Source of the DNA: GCA-2720975 sp964469565
GTDB taxonomy: Bacteria > Planctomycetota > UBA1135 > GCA-002686595
Direction of reading: 5' to 3'
Assembly: GCA_964469565.1 (NCBI GenBank)
Contig: CAYXZD010000004.1
Span: forward strand, 1-64,000
Length of the DNA stretch: 64,000 nucleotides
Made by a program: the position numbers and the translations under genes. Positions 63,996-64,000 of the stretch are shown piece after piece (within the stretch, counting starts at the first letter, position 1; each line of letters opens with the position of its first letter). Below the pieces are notes generated by a model, which was not told the origin of the DNA, searched no databases, and saw only the letters and a program-made list of their open reading frames with translations.

Positions 63996-64000
63996 GCACC

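Overview
The window looks like a scaffold from a high-GC, probably marine Planctomycetota genome, most likely metagenome-assembled. Supporting signs are a PQQ-type beta-propeller protein, a tricorn-like S41 peptidase, an S9 peptidase, a sulfatase and a sulfotransferase, many long secreted proteins of unknown family, and two 100-N scaffold gaps. The phylum is inferred from gene content only; no rRNA or other marker gene is present.

Layout. (1) 1-2514: end of a HEAT-like secreted or anchored protein, a 12-bp minisatellite and a small secreted Cys-rich protein. (2) 2515-13224: a 10.7-kb genomic island bounded by a perfect 46-bp direct repeat. The right copy is the 3' part of an intact tRNA-Gly(CCC) gene; the left copy is the orphan 3' half. 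The island holds one tight rightward cassette: an Eco57I-like DNA methyltransferase (interrupted by a gap), a small 3-TM protein, a 52-residue Lys/Pro-rich protein, an AlbA_2/GHKL ATP-binding protein, a PLD-SNF2-type helicase and an HNH endonuclease. No integrase is visible. It is the best candidate for an undescribed system here, probably anti-phage restriction-like. (3) 13593-20425: leftward secreted proteins and an alpha/beta hydrolase. (4) 21422-33997: a surface-polysaccharide locus. The rightward arm has an FkbM methyltransferase, a flippase, a decayed duplication, an acetyltransferase, an O-antigen polymerase/ligase-like protein and two GT4 glycosyltransferases. The leftward arm is fnlA-fnlB-fnlC-cupin-wbuB, which makes and transfers UDP-L-FucNAc. 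A second copy of the alpha/beta hydrolase (34971-36479) lies on the far side in the opposite orientation. (5) 36809-43000: secreted proteins of unknown function and a PQQ-like propeller. (6) 42473-63995: largely core genes: typA, tricorn-like peptidase, sulfatase, sulfotransferase, S9 peptidase, dus, pepA, speA, slyD-like, queuosine-precursor transporter, an EfpL/YeiP-type elongation factor P, mutM and a phosphodiesterase-like protein.

How genes work together. The island genes overlap by 4-14 bases or nearly abut, so they look translationally coupled: methylation would mark self DNA while the ATPase, helicase and HNH nuclease act on foreign DNA, with the membrane and small charged proteins as possible regulators or effectors (inference). 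The polysaccharide arms together provide sugar synthesis, assembly, flipping and polymerisation; no priming sugar transferase or export complex lies in the window. The second N gap (51619-51718) is flanked by an identical 55-bp sequence at both contig ends. Collapsing it restores one uninterrupted 1149-residue S9 peptidase, so the apparent frameshift there is an assembly artefact.
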